Below the pieces are notes generated by a model. The model saw only the letters and a program-made list of their open reading frames with translations, was not told where the DNA came from and did not search any database. A stretch of 32,534 bases of DNA from Pseudomonas avellanae BPIC 631 (lineage in GTDB: Bacteria; Pseudomonadota; Gammaproteobacteria; Pseudomonadales; Pseudomonadaceae), in NCBI RefSeq assembly GCF_000444135.1, contig NZ_ATDK01000051.1:1-32534 (forward strand), written 5' to 3'. Shown piece after piece: positions 1 through 7,178 of this stretch. Within the stretch, counting starts at the first letter, position 1; the number at the start of each line of letters is the position of its first letter. The position numbers and the translations under genes were made by a program.

Positions 1-491
1 CCTACTTCAGACCTTCCTTATATAAACAGCCAGCATTCAACAGTGCTCCGAAATAAATAGCCACAAAAGCGGTACGCCCTATATTTATCACGAATTATTT
101 CAAAAGCAAGCATTGCCGCGACAAGATTTTAATTTTTTCGAACTGGATTCGGGGCAACTCTTTATTCAACAATTTTTTAAGAAAGGTCTTACGATTTTTC
201 GGAAAAGACCTACATATACGCCCGGCTTATTCTGTTAAGTGCCAATAAACATGGTATCCATCTTAAGTTGTATAGAAGTGTTTACGATCGAACGCCAAAG
301 TCACCCAGTAGGCGCTTCGCGTGAGCTGTAAAAATTGTGGGTGTGCGGTACATAGACTCGAGGATTGTGCATCGGCGGCTGTCGCCAACCGATTTGCCCT
401 GATGCATCAGAGGCCATCTTCCCGCTGAAATTCTCCCAGCGGCCAGCGTCGCTAAGTCTGGCTGTTCCAGTGCCCGAGCGATACGCATAAA
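1..491. other. AT-rich stretch without a convincing gene
   Basis: The first roughly 290 bases are markedly AT-rich compared with the rest of the window and carry frequent stops in all frames. Small inverted repeats are present, such as GGTCTT/AAGACC around 185-210, but none has a clear terminator or operator form. An 84-codon leftward open frame (282-536) has no recognisable protein features, and its first codons overlap a terminator hairpin, so I do not call it. In other pseudomonads cheR is often followed by flgB; this stretch could be the edge of an insertion separating them, but that is inference. Confidence 0.5.
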
Positions 492-527
492 AAATCCGAT
501 GCCAGTAAAGGCATCGGATTTATTTTT
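492..527. terminator. Bidirectional rho-independent terminator
   Basis: A perfect 12-bp stem (AAATCCGATGCC, 492-503, and GGCATCGGATTT, 510-521) closes a 6-nt loop. It is followed by a T run on both strands: ATTTTT on the plus strand and TTTTTTATG on the minus strand. It lies about 90 bases downstream of the leftward DUF1348 gene and most likely ends the cynS transcript. Confidence 0.85.
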
Positions 528-608
528 GCGGCTCAAGGTAAAGCGAGAACGCTTGACTGATCGGCATCAACCCTGAGGTCTCTTCATGTGAGAAGCGAAT
601 GGCGACGA

Positions 609-1082
609 TCAGAGCCCCAGCTCACTCAGGCCAGGATGGTCGTCCGGTCGACGCCCCAGTGGCCAATGGTATTTGCGCTCAGACTCGGCGATCGGCAAAT
701 CATTGATGCAGGCAAAGCGCCGTTGCATGAGGCCGTTTGCGGCGAACTCCCAGTTTTCGTTACCGTAGGAACGGAACCAGTTGCCCGAGTCGTCGTGCCA
801 TTCATAGGCATAACGCACGGCAATACGGTTATCAGTGAATGCCCAGAGTTCCTTGATCAATCGGTAATCCAGCTCCTTGCGCCACTTACGCTCAAGAAAA
901 GCCTGCGCCTCGTCGCGACCGTTGACGAATTCGCTGCGGTTACGCCAGTACGTGTCTTCGGTATAGGCCAGCGCAACTTTCGCCGCATCGCGCGAGTTCC
1001 AGCCATCTTCGGCGCCACGGACTTTCTGGATAGCCGTCTCCAGCGTAAAAGGTGGCAGCGGGGGTCTTCCTTTATCAGTCAT
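609..1082 (-). CDS. DUF1348 / NTF2-like (SnoaL-fold) family protein
   Basis: A 157-residue protein with the features of the DUF1348 family, small NTF2-like proteins of unknown biochemical role. Visible family hallmarks are a GW-N-SRD stretch near the N terminus, the [13 protein letters not shown] segment, the [11 protein letters not shown] segment and the aromatic motifs RYAYEWHD and GNENWEF. The frame extends upstream to 1124, but the ATG at 1082 is preferred: GAGGAC lies 7 nt upstream, and the longer version would run into cynS. It starts 10 nt after the cynS stop and so is almost certainly co-transcribed with it. NTF2-like proteins may be enzymes or small-ligand binders; I infer only an accessory role linked to cyanate or related small molecules. 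Confidence 0.85.
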   Translation of the reverse strand: MTDKGRPPLPPFTLETAIQKVRGAEDGWNSRDAAKVALAYTEDTYWRNRSEFVNGRDEAQAFLERKWRKELDYRLIKELWAFTDNRIAVRYAYEWHDDSGNWFRSYGNENWEFAANGLMQRRFACINDLPIAESERKYHWPLGRRPDDHPGLSELGL

Positions 1083-1092
1083 AGCAGCGTCC

Positions 1093-1560
1093 TCAAAATG
1101 GTTTGTAAGGCAGGAATTTGCCATCCAGGGTTATTACCGCACGCTCTCCCCCTTCCGGGTCTTCGACTTTCCTGATGTCCAGCTTGAAGTTGATGGCACT
1201 GATGATGCCGTCGCCGAACTGTTCATGCACCAATGCCTTCAGCGTGGTGCCGTAGACCTGAACCATCTCGTGGAAGCGATAGATAGTCGGATCACTGGAA
1301 ACGTCTTCCACATTACCGCGCAAGGGGATGGTTTGCAGCTCGCCAACCGCGTCCCCGTCCAGCCCGAGACGCTCGGCGACCACCTCGGCAACCGCTTGCG
1401 GCAACGGATGCTGGCCGAGCAACGCCGCGGTGACATACACCACGCTCAGCCCCGTGTCTTCGGCGAGACCCGCCCAGGTCAGGTTCTTTGCTGTCTTGGC
1501 TCGCAGTACGCGCTCGGTCAGAGCCTGGCGCGGCGTAGTGGAAATATTACTGTGCGGCAT
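1093..1560 (-). CDS. cynS: Cyanase (cyanate hydratase/lyase)
   Basis: CynS catalyses the bicarbonate-dependent decomposition of cyanate to ammonia and carbon dioxide in the cytoplasm, which detoxifies cyanate and releases nitrogen. The 155-residue length matches the 156-residue E. coli enzyme. The catalytic triad is in place as Arg95, Glu98 (YRFHEMV) and Ser121 (GIISAINF), corresponding to E. coli Arg96, Glu99 and Ser122. The N-terminal helix-turn-helix-like domain (about residues 12-75) and the short C-terminal domain ending KFLPYKPF are intact. The ATG at 1560 has GAGGAG 8 nt upstream. It is divergent from cynR and followed by the DUF1348 gene. No carbonic anhydrase (cynT) or cyanate transporter (cynX) is visible nearby, unlike the E. 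coli cynTSX operon. Confidence 0.97.
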   Translation of the reverse strand: MPHSNISTTPRQALTERVLRAKTAKNLTWAGLAEDTGLSVVYVTAALLGQHPLPQAVAEVVAERLGLDGDAVGELQTIPLRGNVEDVSSDPTIYRFHEMVQVYGTTLKALVHEQFGDGIISAINFKLDIRKVEDPEGGERAVITLDGKFLPYKPF

Positions 1561-1607
1561 CGGTCATACTCCTCGGTGAATTCACATGAAGGACAGCATC
1601 GGCAACT

Positions 1608-1666
1608 ATCACCATAAGATCCAGGTCTGATTTATGATCGTCGTAATAATCTGACCTTATGGTGAT
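1608..1666. promoter_or_regulatory. Long inverted repeat in the cynS-cynR divergent promoter
   Basis: ATCACCATAAG (1608-1618) and CTTATGGTGAT (1656-1666) are perfect 11-bp inverted arms around a 37-nt spacer. A second, offset pair AGGTC (1623-1627) and GACCT (1653-1657) lies inside. The repeat fills the gap between the divergent cynS and cynR genes, and its right arm ends 3 nt before the cynR start codon. Arms of this kind suit a LysR-type regulator that contacts two half-sites and represses its own gene, so CynR is the likely ligand (inference). Confidence 0.6.
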
Positions 1667-1669
1667 GCT

Positions 1670-2548
1670 GTGCTGTTACGCCATATCCGTTACTTGCTGG
1701 CGGTCGCCGAGCATGGCAATTTCACGCGGGCGGCTGAGACGTTGCATGTCTCGCAACCGGCGCTGTCGCAACAGATCAAGCAATTGGAAAGCAACCTGGG
1801 TGTACAGCTATTCGACCGTAGCGGCCGCAGTGTCGTGCCGACCGACGCTGGTCGCGTGTACCTGGACCACGCCCGTCGCTGCCTGCGCGAACTGGACGCC
1901 GGAAAGCGTGCGCTCAACGACGTCAATGACCTGTCACGCGGTCAGTTACGCCTCGGCGTCACGCCAACATTCAGTGAATACCTGATAGCACCGTTGCTCG
2001 ACCGCTTCACCGCGCTGTACCCAGCGGTGGCGATCATCATTACCGAGCTGTCTCTGGAACAGATTACCGATGCATTGATCAGCGACGTGCTTGATCTGGC
2101 AATAGGGTTTGCTGGCAATCATGGTTCCGAAATAGACAGTCAGCCGCTGTTCGATGAAAAACTGTGTCTGGTCATGGCTGCCACGACAGTCAGGGAACAG
2201 TCGACGCTGACGCTTGAAGACTTGAATACACTTCGTTTCGCACTCTTGGCGCCAGGGTTCGCCACGCGCATTCTGCTCGACGCCTGGTGCCAGATGCAGA
2301 ACTTCAAGCCGAACGTAGGGCTGGAAGCCAACTCGATTGCCATTTTGCTCAAGGTCGTCGCTCAAGGCCGTATGGCAACCGTTCTTCCCGACGCCATCGT
2401 TCGCGAGCAGCCTGGATTATGCGAGGTTCAGACAATCCCGCCGTTGCCTGGGCGGACGGTGGCACTGCTGCGGCGCAAGAACGGCTACCAGAGCGCGGCC
2501 GCAAACGCGTTTGCAAAACTGGTGAGCGGCACCATAACGGAAACCTGA
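1670..2548 (+). CDS. cynR: LysR-type transcriptional regulator CynR
   Basis: A 292-residue LysR-family regulator expected to activate cynS in response to cyanate and repress itself. The N-terminal winged helix-turn-helix (residues 1-60) carries the FTRAAETLHVSQPALSQQI signature; the remainder is the periplasmic-binding-protein-like effector domain. Resemblance to E. coli CynR is strong at both ends: RHIxYxLAVAEHG at the N terminus and LLRRKNxxQxAAAxAF at the C terminus. The start is GTG at 1670; an ATG at 1659 is in another frame. The ribosome-binding site is weak and lies inside the right arm of the inverted repeat at 1656-1666, so regulator binding could directly cover the start region. The divergent position next to cynS supports the assignment. 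Confidence 0.93.
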   Translation: MLLRHIRYLLAVAEHGNFTRAAETLHVSQPALSQQIKQLESNLGVQLFDRSGRSVVPTDAGRVYLDHARRCLRELDAGKRALNDVNDLSRGQLRLGVTPTFSEYLIAPLLDRFTALYPAVAIIITELSLEQITDALISDVLDLAIGFAGNHGSEIDSQPLFDEKLCLVMAATTVREQSTLTLEDLNTLRFALLAPGFATRILLDAWCQMQNFKPNVGLEANSIAILLKVVAQGRMATVLPDAIVREQPGLCEVQTIPPLPGRTVALLRRKNGYQSAAANAFAKLVSGTITET

Positions 2549-2584
2549 ACCCGATGCGTCGGCGAAACAAGGGTGTTTTTGTTC

Positions 2585-2611
2585 AAAAAAAAGAGACCCG
2601 AAGGTCTCTTT
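2585..2611 (-). terminator. Rho-independent terminator of cheV-cheR
   Basis: AAAGAGACC (2590-2598) and GGTCTCTTT (2603-2611) form a 9-bp stem with a CGAA tetraloop. On the minus strand it is followed by a run of seven to eight T residues, ideal for ending cheR, whose stop codon lies 15 nt away. On the plus strand the T run is short, though it may also stop cynR transcripts. Confidence 0.85.
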
Positions 2612-2626
2612 CATGACAAGCAGCTG

Positions 2627-3454
2627 TCATTTGGCTTTGTAGATAATTCCGGGGCTGCACTGGACCATCTGATAGTGATCAGGCAGGCCATTGAGCGCTT
2701 CGGATGCACCCAGAAACAGGTATCCGCCCGGCTTGAGCGTACCGTGGATGCGCAGCAGGATGTCTTTCTTCACTTCGGCCGAGAAGTAGATCAGCACGTT
2801 GCGGCAGAACACGATGTCGAACTTGCCCAGCGCCGAGTAGCTGTCGAGCAGGTTGAACGAGCGGAACTCCACACGGCTCTTGATCGGCGCCTTGACCACC
2901 CAGCGGCCAGGGCTTTTCACATCGAAAAAGCGCTGCAGACGATCCGGTGAAAGGCCGCGGCCAATCGCCAGGCTGTCGTACTCGCCCGTCTTGCAGTTAT
3001 TGAGCATCAAGCCCGACAGGTCGGTTGCAACAATCTGCGCGCCGGACTTGAGCTGGCCGGGATTGGCGCGCTCGAATTCGTCGATGGACATCGACAGCGA
3101 GTACGGTTCCTGACCCGACGAACACGCCGCCGACCAGATGCGCAGGCGCTGACCCGGGCTGGCCTTGATCTGCTCGGGCAGCACCTTGTTCTTCAGCACT
3201 TCAAACGGGTAAGTATCGCGAAACCACAGGGTTTCGTTGGTGGTCATCGCATCAACCACCTGCTCGCGCAAACCACTGCGCGGCTGGGTCTGAATACGCT
3301 GGACCAACTCGCCAAGCGACTTGATGCTTTGCTGCTCCATCAATTTGTTGAGGCGGCTGGACACCAGGTACTGCTTGTTTTCCCCAAGCAAGATGCCACA
3401 GGCTTTTTCCAGAAATACCCGGAACTGATCAAAATCCAAATTACCCGTAGACAA
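2627..3454 (-). CDS. cheR: Chemotaxis protein methyltransferase CheR
   Basis: CheR methylates glutamates of chemoreceptors using S-adenosylmethionine. The protein has the N-terminal CheR helical domain and a C-terminal Rossmann methyltransferase. Visible hallmarks are TTNETLWFRD (about residues 71-80), the SAM-binding SAACSSGQEPYS (108-119), the late motif FDIVFCRNVLIYF (212-224) and GGYLFLGASE (243-252). The frame could open at a TTG at 3469, but the better start is the TTG at 3454: AGAGG lies exactly 7 nt upstream and it gives an N terminus (M)STGNLDFDQFRVFLEK of the form seen in Pseudomonas CheR. That makes 275 residues, the normal size. It lies 51 nt downstream of cheV and is probably co-transcribed. 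The next gene leftward is cynR, not flgB. Confidence 0.96.
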   Translation of the reverse strand: MSTGNLDFDQFRVFLEKACGILLGENKQYLVSSRLNKLMEQQSIKSLGELVQRIQTQPRSGLREQVVDAMTTNETLWFRDTYPFEVLKNKVLPEQIKASPGQRLRIWSAACSSGQEPYSLSMSIDEFERANPGQLKSGAQIVATDLSGLMLNNCKTGEYDSLAIGRGLSPDRLQRFFDVKSPGRWVVKAPIKSRVEFRSFNLLDSYSALGKFDIVFCRNVLIYFSAEVKKDILLRIHGTLKPGGYLFLGASEALNGLPDHYQMVQCSPGIIYKAK

Positions 3455-3482
3455 AGTGCCGCCTCTCAAATCATGTGGATCA

Positions 3483-3501
3483 CCGGGGACGACGCCCCCG
3501 G
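3483..3501 (-). other. GC-rich hairpin between cheV and cheR
   Basis: CCGGGG (3483-3488) and CCCCGG (3496-3501) can form a 6-bp GC stem with a 7-nt loop in the short gap between cheV and cheR. There is no T run, so it is not a classical terminator; it could act as a processing or partial attenuation site that lowers cheR relative to cheV (inference). Confidence 0.35.
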
Positions 3502-3505
3502 CTGG

Positions 3506-4432
3506 TTATTCTGCTGCCTTGATCCGCGCAACAACCCTGGCCGCCAGATCATCAGGCCGGAATTTCGCGAGAAAATCATCAGCCCCGACCTTCTTGACCA
3601 TCGCCTGGTTGAACACCCCGGACAGCGACGTGTGCAAGGTAATATGCATCTTCTGCATGCGCGGGTCATTACGTATGGCCGCTGTAAGGGTATAGCCATC
3701 CATCTCCGGCATTTCAATGTCGGAGATCATCATCAGGAACTCTTCTTCGGGTTTTTTACCCTCTTCGACCATCTTGCGCAGATAATCCAGCGCCTGACGA
3801 CCGTCGTTCAGGGCAACCACTTCAACGCCGACGGTTTCCAGACAACGGCTAACCTGCTTGCGAGCCACCGACGAATCGTCAACGGTCAGAACGCGCAGCG
3901 AAACGGCCTTGTGCTGAACCTCGGCATCGATCACGCCAATCGAGATTTCTTCGGAAACCGGCGCAACTTCGGCGAGAATCTTCTCGACGTCGATGATTTC
4001 CACCAGCTGATTATCTACCCGGGTAACCGCAGTCAGGTAGTGGTCGCGCCCGGTGCCCTTGGGTGGTGGATGGATCTCTTCCCAGTTCATGTTGACGATG
4101 CGTTCGACAGAATGCACCAGAAAACCCTGAACCTTGGTGTTGTACTCAGTGATGATCACGAAGGAATTGACCAGCGAAATCATGCCCGCCGAACCGGTCG
4201 CCATTGCCAGGTCCATGATCGGGATCGTACCGCCACGAATATTGGCGACACCCCGAACAATCTTGCTCGATTTGGGCATGATGGTGAGTTTCGGGCATTG
4301 CAGTACTTCTTTTACCTTGAAGACGTTGATCCCGTAGAGCTGCTTGCCGTCGAGACGGAACAAGAGCAGCTCCAGGCGATTCTGACCCACCAGCTGAGTT
4401 CGCTGGTTTACCGAATCCATTACACCTGCCAT
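3506..4432 (-). CDS. cheV: Chemotaxis coupling protein CheV (CheW-REC fusion)
   Basis: CheV couples chemoreceptors to CheA and adds a phosphorylatable receiver that may act in adaptation or as a phosphate sink. Residues about 15-165 are a CheW-like domain (LLLFRLDGKQLYGINVFKV; ANIRGGTIPIMDL). Residues about 178-305 are a receiver domain with the acid pair Asp185/Asp186 (TVDDSS), phosphoacceptor Asp238 (SDIEMPEMDGY), Thr268 and Lys290. The ATG at 4432 (MAGVMDSVNQRTQ) is chosen because AAGGGGG lies 6 nt upstream and it gives the usual 308 residues. The frame stays open to 4540, but those extra residues would cover the flgA promoter. It is followed by cheR and is divergent from flgA. Confidence 0.96.
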   Translation of the reverse strand: MAGVMDSVNQRTQLVGQNRLELLLFRLDGKQLYGINVFKVKEVLQCPKLTIMPKSSKIVRGVANIRGGTIPIMDLAMATGSAGMISLVNSFVIITEYNTKVQGFLVHSVERIVNMNWEEIHPPPKGTGRDHYLTAVTRVDNQLVEIIDVEKILAEVAPVSEEISIGVIDAEVQHKAVSLRVLTVDDSSVARKQVSRCLETVGVEVVALNDGRQALDYLRKMVEEGKKPEEEFLMMISDIEMPEMDGYTLTAAIRNDPRMQKMHITLHTSLSGVFNQAMVKKVGADDFLAKFRPDDLAARVVARIKAAE

Positions 4433-4482
4433 GCCGAACCCCCTTACCAAAATGACCGCCACCCAGGCACCAGACCAACAAG

Positions 4483-4498
4483 CGGCACGGGCTTTGCT
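4483..4498 (+). promoter_or_regulatory. Sigma-54 (RpoN) type promoter of flgA
   Basis: CGGCACG-GGCT-TTGCT matches the sigma-54 consensus TGGCACG-N4-TTGCW except for the first base, with the obligatory GG (4484-4485) and GC (4496-4497) separated by 10 nt. The predicted transcription start is near 4509, almost on top of the flgA ATG at 4511. Flagellar class II promoters in pseudomonads use RpoN with FleQ, which fits. Confidence 0.75.
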
Positions 4499-4510
4499 AT
4501 TTGTTACGTC

Positions 4511-5269
4511 ATGAACGCCAAGATGACAATTTCTCGACACCTCGCATTAGAAACCCGCTGGCTTCTCTGCGCAATCGCCCTGCTGTGCCTTTCCGGCACG
4601 GTAAGCCTCGCTCGTGCAGAGAATTTCACACTGCCTGAACAGCTTATCGGCGTCACCCAAGGATTTCTTGAGTTCACAGTAGAAGACTATTTGGCAACCA
4701 ACCAGATTGACGGGCGTCACGACATACAGGTCAAGCAGCTCGACCCGCGTTTACGGATGGGTGCCTGCGACAAGGATTTGACAGCCACGCTGGAAAGCCC
4801 GCGCCCGGTTGGCCGGGTCACCGTGCGGGTGCGTTGCGAGGGCTCGTCGCCCTGGACAGTGTTCGTGCCCGCCCAGGTGCGGTTGTTCCGCAACGTGGTC
4901 ACGGTCATGCGGCCGCTGAAACGTGATGCCATCGTGAACGAAGAAGATGTCGCGCTGCGTGAGCGGGATGTCAGCAGCCTGGGCCAAGGATTTCTGGCAT
5001 CGCTTGATCAGGCAGTCGGTCAGAAGGTTGTCCGACAAATGGTCATCGATCAGGTCATCACCCCTGTGGCGCTTGAACAGCCCCAGATGATTCACAAGGG
5101 CGATCAGGTGGTGATCATCGCCCGCAGCGGCTCGCTGGCGGTACGGATGCCCGGCGAAGCGATGTCCGACGGCGGTTTCAACGAACAGATACGGGTGAAA
5201 AACCTTAACTCCCAACGGGTGATCAAAGCGAATGTCACCGGTCCAGGACAGGTAGAAGTGGCCATGTAA
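4511..5269 (+). CDS. flgA: Flagellar P-ring assembly chaperone FlgA
   Basis: FlgA is a periplasmic chaperone needed to assemble the P-ring of the flagellar basal body. The 252-residue product has a Sec signal peptide: a basic N region, a hydrophobic core (WLLCAIALLCLSG) and a likely cleavage after Ala36 (ARA-EN). The C-terminal half is the SAF/ChapFlgA domain, with MRPLKRDAIVNEEDVALRERDV, the GQKVVRQMVIDQVI segment and the KGDQVVIIARSGSLAVRMPGEA stretch. The ATG at 4511 (MNAKMT) and the ATG at 4523 are both possible; neither has a good Shine-Dalgarno. With the sigma-54 promoter just upstream, the leader would be only about 2 or 14 nt. It is divergent from cheV, with flgM and flgN downstream. 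Confidence 0.95.
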   Translation: MNAKMTISRHLALETRWLLCAIALLCLSGTVSLARAENFTLPEQLIGVTQGFLEFTVEDYLATNQIDGRHDIQVKQLDPRLRMGACDKDLTATLESPRPVGRVTVRVRCEGSSPWTVFVPAQVRLFRNVVTVMRPLKRDAIVNEEDVALRERDVSSLGQGFLASLDQAVGQKVVRQMVIDQVITPVALEQPQMIHKGDQVVIIARSGSLAVRMPGEAMSDGGFNEQIRVKNLNSQRVIKANVTGPGQVEVAM

Positions 5270-5365
5270 TGCATTGAGGCTGGCGCAGAGGGTGTGTTTT
5301 TTTTAGACTGCGGGGAATGTCCGACGGTGAAGAGCATCTATTGAGAAGCTTTATCACAATCGGCC

Positions 5366-5392
5366 TAAAGTTTAATTGGGGTTGGCCGAAAA
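5366..5392 (+). promoter_or_regulatory. Sigma-28 (FliA) promoter of flgM
   Basis: TAAAGTTT (5366-5373), an 11-nt spacer and GCCGAAAA (5385-5392) match the sigma-28 consensus TAAAGTTT-N11-GCCGATAA with a single mismatch. It lies 38 nt upstream of the flgM start, so FliA drives synthesis of its own anti-sigma factor. Confidence 0.92.
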
Positions 5393-5430
5393 CAAGGCAA
5401 GCGTCCAAACACCCAGAGGTTTTTTCAATC

Positions 5431-5745
5431 ATGGTCATAGATTTCAGTCGCCTTAACAATTCGCAGCCGGTTGCCAGTACTGCACGTACCGCAGCCAGCA
5501 AAGACACCGCCAAAACCGATGCGCCAGCACCTGCTGCCACCGCAGGCGTCAAAAGCACCGGGGAAACGTTTTCCTTGAGCAGTGAGGCTCAACAGTTGCA
5601 GAAAATCACGGACAAGCTGACCGACCTGCCTACCGTTAACAGTGCTCGCGTTGCCGAGCTCAAGCAAGCAATTGCCGACGGTAGCTATGTAGTGGACAGC
5701 AACCGTGTCGCCAGCAAGCTGTTGAATTTCGAAACCCAACGCTAA
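5431..5745 (+). CDS. flgM: Anti-sigma-28 factor FlgM
   Basis: FlgM binds and inhibits FliA until the hook-basal body is complete and FlgM is exported through the flagellar secretion apparatus. The 104-residue product starts [10 protein letters not shown], has a low-complexity Ala/Thr/Pro segment (about 10-42, typical of the disordered N-terminal half) and a C-terminal FliA-binding region with [31 protein letters not shown] and VASKLLNFE. The ATG at 5431 has AGAGG about 11 nt upstream, which is long spacing. An upstream in-frame extension to 5317 would swallow the sigma-28 promoter and is rejected. It lies between flgA and flgN. Confidence 0.95.
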   Translation: MVIDFSRLNNSQPVASTARTAASKDTAKTDAPAPAATAGVKSTGETFSLSSEAQQLQKITDKLTDLPTVNSARVAELKQAIADGSYVVDSNRVASKLLNFETQR

Positions 5746-5794
5746 GCCACGGCTCGCGCTGGATATTCTGGACGCTTAAAAACCAGAGCATGCG

Positions 5795-6262
5795 ATGCAA
5801 GACACTACTTTGCTGCAGATGATCATTGATGACATGGTTTCTGCCCGACAGCTTCTTGAGCTGTTGCAGGCTGAATCACTGATTCTTCACGGCCGCGACA
5901 TGGGCGAGATGGAACAGGTGCTGGCGCAGAAACAGGCGTTGGTCATCCTGCTGGATCAGCACGGCCGCAAGCGCAGCCAGGTGCTCGCCGGCATGGGGCT
6001 GCCCGCCAATCGGAGTGGTCTGCAGCAACTGGCCAGCCAGTCAGAAGTCGGCGAGCAATTGCTGACGAGCAGCGATGAGCTGAATGCGCTGATCAATGAA
6101 TGCCAGACGCTGAACGATCAGAATGGTAGTCTGATCCAGTTGCAACAGATCAGCACCGCTCACCAGCTTCGCATTCTAAATGGCGGTGAAACGCCAACGC
6201 TCTATGATGCTCGCGGTTCGACTGCGCTTAGAGCAAAGCCACGCCCCTTGAGTCAGGCGTAA
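5795..6262 (+). CDS. flgN: Flagellar export chaperone FlgN
   Basis: FlgN is the cytoplasmic chaperone for the hook-filament junction proteins FlgK and FlgL. The 155-residue protein is almost wholly helical and rich in Leu, Gln and Glu, with the N-terminal MIIDDMVSARQLLELLQAE pattern and a QKQALVILLDQHGRKRSQVL segment typical of the FlgN family. Its C terminus (about 125-155) looks flexible and Arg/Pro-rich. It begins 49 nt after flgM, the standard gene order, and probably shares the FliA-dependent transcript. Confidence 0.92.
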   Translation: MQDTTLLQMIIDDMVSARQLLELLQAESLILHGRDMGEMEQVLAQKQALVILLDQHGRKRSQVLAGMGLPANRSGLQQLASQSEVGEQLLTSSDELNALINECQTLNDQNGSLIQLQQISTAHQLRILNGGETPTLYDARGSTALRAKPRPLSQA

Positions 6263-6344
6263 CTTCCTGTATCAAGGTTTCGTGCGTAGTGGCAGAATGC
6301 CTGTTGTTGCGTTGCCGTAGTATTTTGCCTGGAGATTCAAGATC

Positions 6345-7091
6345 GTGAATGGCTCAAGCGCGGACGATGCTCCGCAGCCCCCGAAGGTCCTCAACACACC
6401 TTTGGAAATTGCCGCCAACCTGCGGCTGTTACTCGAGAGTCATGATCCGCTGATCATTACCTTCCATGAGCGCGCCCAGCGCTTTCAAAGCTACCTGCTT
6501 GAAGTCGACCGTGACAGCAATGTAATGGCGCTCGACGAAATGATCCCCCGCGACGGCGAACGTTTTCTCAGCAACGGCGAGTCATTTCGTGTTGAAGGTT
6601 TTCACGATGGCGTGCGTATCGCCTGGGAAAGCTCGGCGCACATGGAGATCGTCGATACCGACGGGCAGCGAATGTACCGCGGGCCGATGCCCGAAGAAGT
6701 CATCTACCACCAGCGTCGCAACGCATTTCGTGCAGCGTTGAAGCTGGCGCAACTGGTCGATATCGAGATCGGCGGTGACCGTCTCAAGTCTCCGCTCAAA
6801 GGCAAGCTGCTGGACATCTCCGCCACCGGCTGCAAACTCCGTTTTGAAGGCGACCTGTCCGAGCGCATGCAATTGGGCCAGGTGTACGAGCGCTTCATTG
6901 CCAAGTTGCCGTTCGGTGCCATGACAGCCCCTGTCGAGCTGCGCTATCTACACTTTGAAGAGCGCGTTCACACCACGTTTGCCGGCGTACGCTTCCACAA
7001 CATGAGCGGACTGGTGCAGCGCCAGGTCGAGCGCTTTGTCTATCAGTTGCAACGCGAAGCACGCCGCTTCGATAAAGACGACGACTTCTGA
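6345..7091 (+). CDS. flgZ: c-di-GMP receptor FlgZ (YcgR-like, PilZ domain)
   Basis: FlgZ/YcgR binds cyclic di-GMP and acts on the flagellar motor to slow swimming when c-di-GMP is high. The 248-residue protein has a YcgR N-terminal domain (about 15-115) and a C-terminal PilZ domain (about 120-240). Both halves of the c-di-GMP site are intact: RxxxR at Arg125-Arg129 (QRRNAFR) and DxSxxG at Asp157-Gly162 (DISATG). The start is GTG at 6345 with GGAGA about 9 nt upstream. It lies 82 nt after flgN, as in other pseudomonads. A strong hairpin follows at 7112-7143. Confidence 0.94.
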   Translation: MNGSSADDAPQPPKVLNTPLEIAANLRLLLESHDPLIITFHERAQRFQSYLLEVDRDSNVMALDEMIPRDGERFLSNGESFRVEGFHDGVRIAWESSAHMEIVDTDGQRMYRGPMPEEVIYHQRRNAFRAALKLAQLVDIEIGGDRLKSPLKGKLLDISATGCKLRFEGDLSERMQLGQVYERFIAKLPFGAMTAPVELRYLHFEERVHTTFAGVRFHNMSGLVQRQVERFVYQLQREARRFDKDDDF

Positions 7092-7111
7092 CAGCACATT
7101 CTCCGCCTGCC

Positions 7112-7143
7112 GGTTGATTGCGGCAGCCCTGCCGCAATCAACC
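7112..7143. terminator. Strong 15-bp hairpin between convergent flgZ and MFS genes
   Basis: GGTTGATTGCGGCAG (7112-7126) and CTGCCGCAATCAACC (7129-7143) are perfectly complementary with only 2 nt between them. It sits exactly between two convergent genes. Neither side has a T run, so it is not a canonical intrinsic terminator, but it would block transcription or protect both 3' ends. Confidence 0.6.
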
Positions 7144-7178
7144 AGCCTCGCACCATCAGCAACGCCCTTCTGCCTTGA

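Noticed and set aside
282..536. 84-codon leftward open frame
   Set aside because: No recognisable motif, no ribosome-binding site, and its 5' end overlaps a strong terminator hairpin.
3329..4510. Very long open frame leading into flgA
   Set aside because: The upstream part is antisense to cheR and cheV; FlgA's signal peptide starts only at 4511.
4433..4540. N-terminal extension of cheV
   Set aside because: The extra 36 residues are unlike any CheV, cover the flgA promoter, and the ATG at 4432 has an excellent ribosome-binding site.
6290..6312. Possible sigma-54 promoter before flgZ (TGGCAGAATGCCTGTTGTTGC)
   Set aside because: With GG fixed, the invariant GC does not fall 10 nt downstream (GT is found), so the spacing rule fails.
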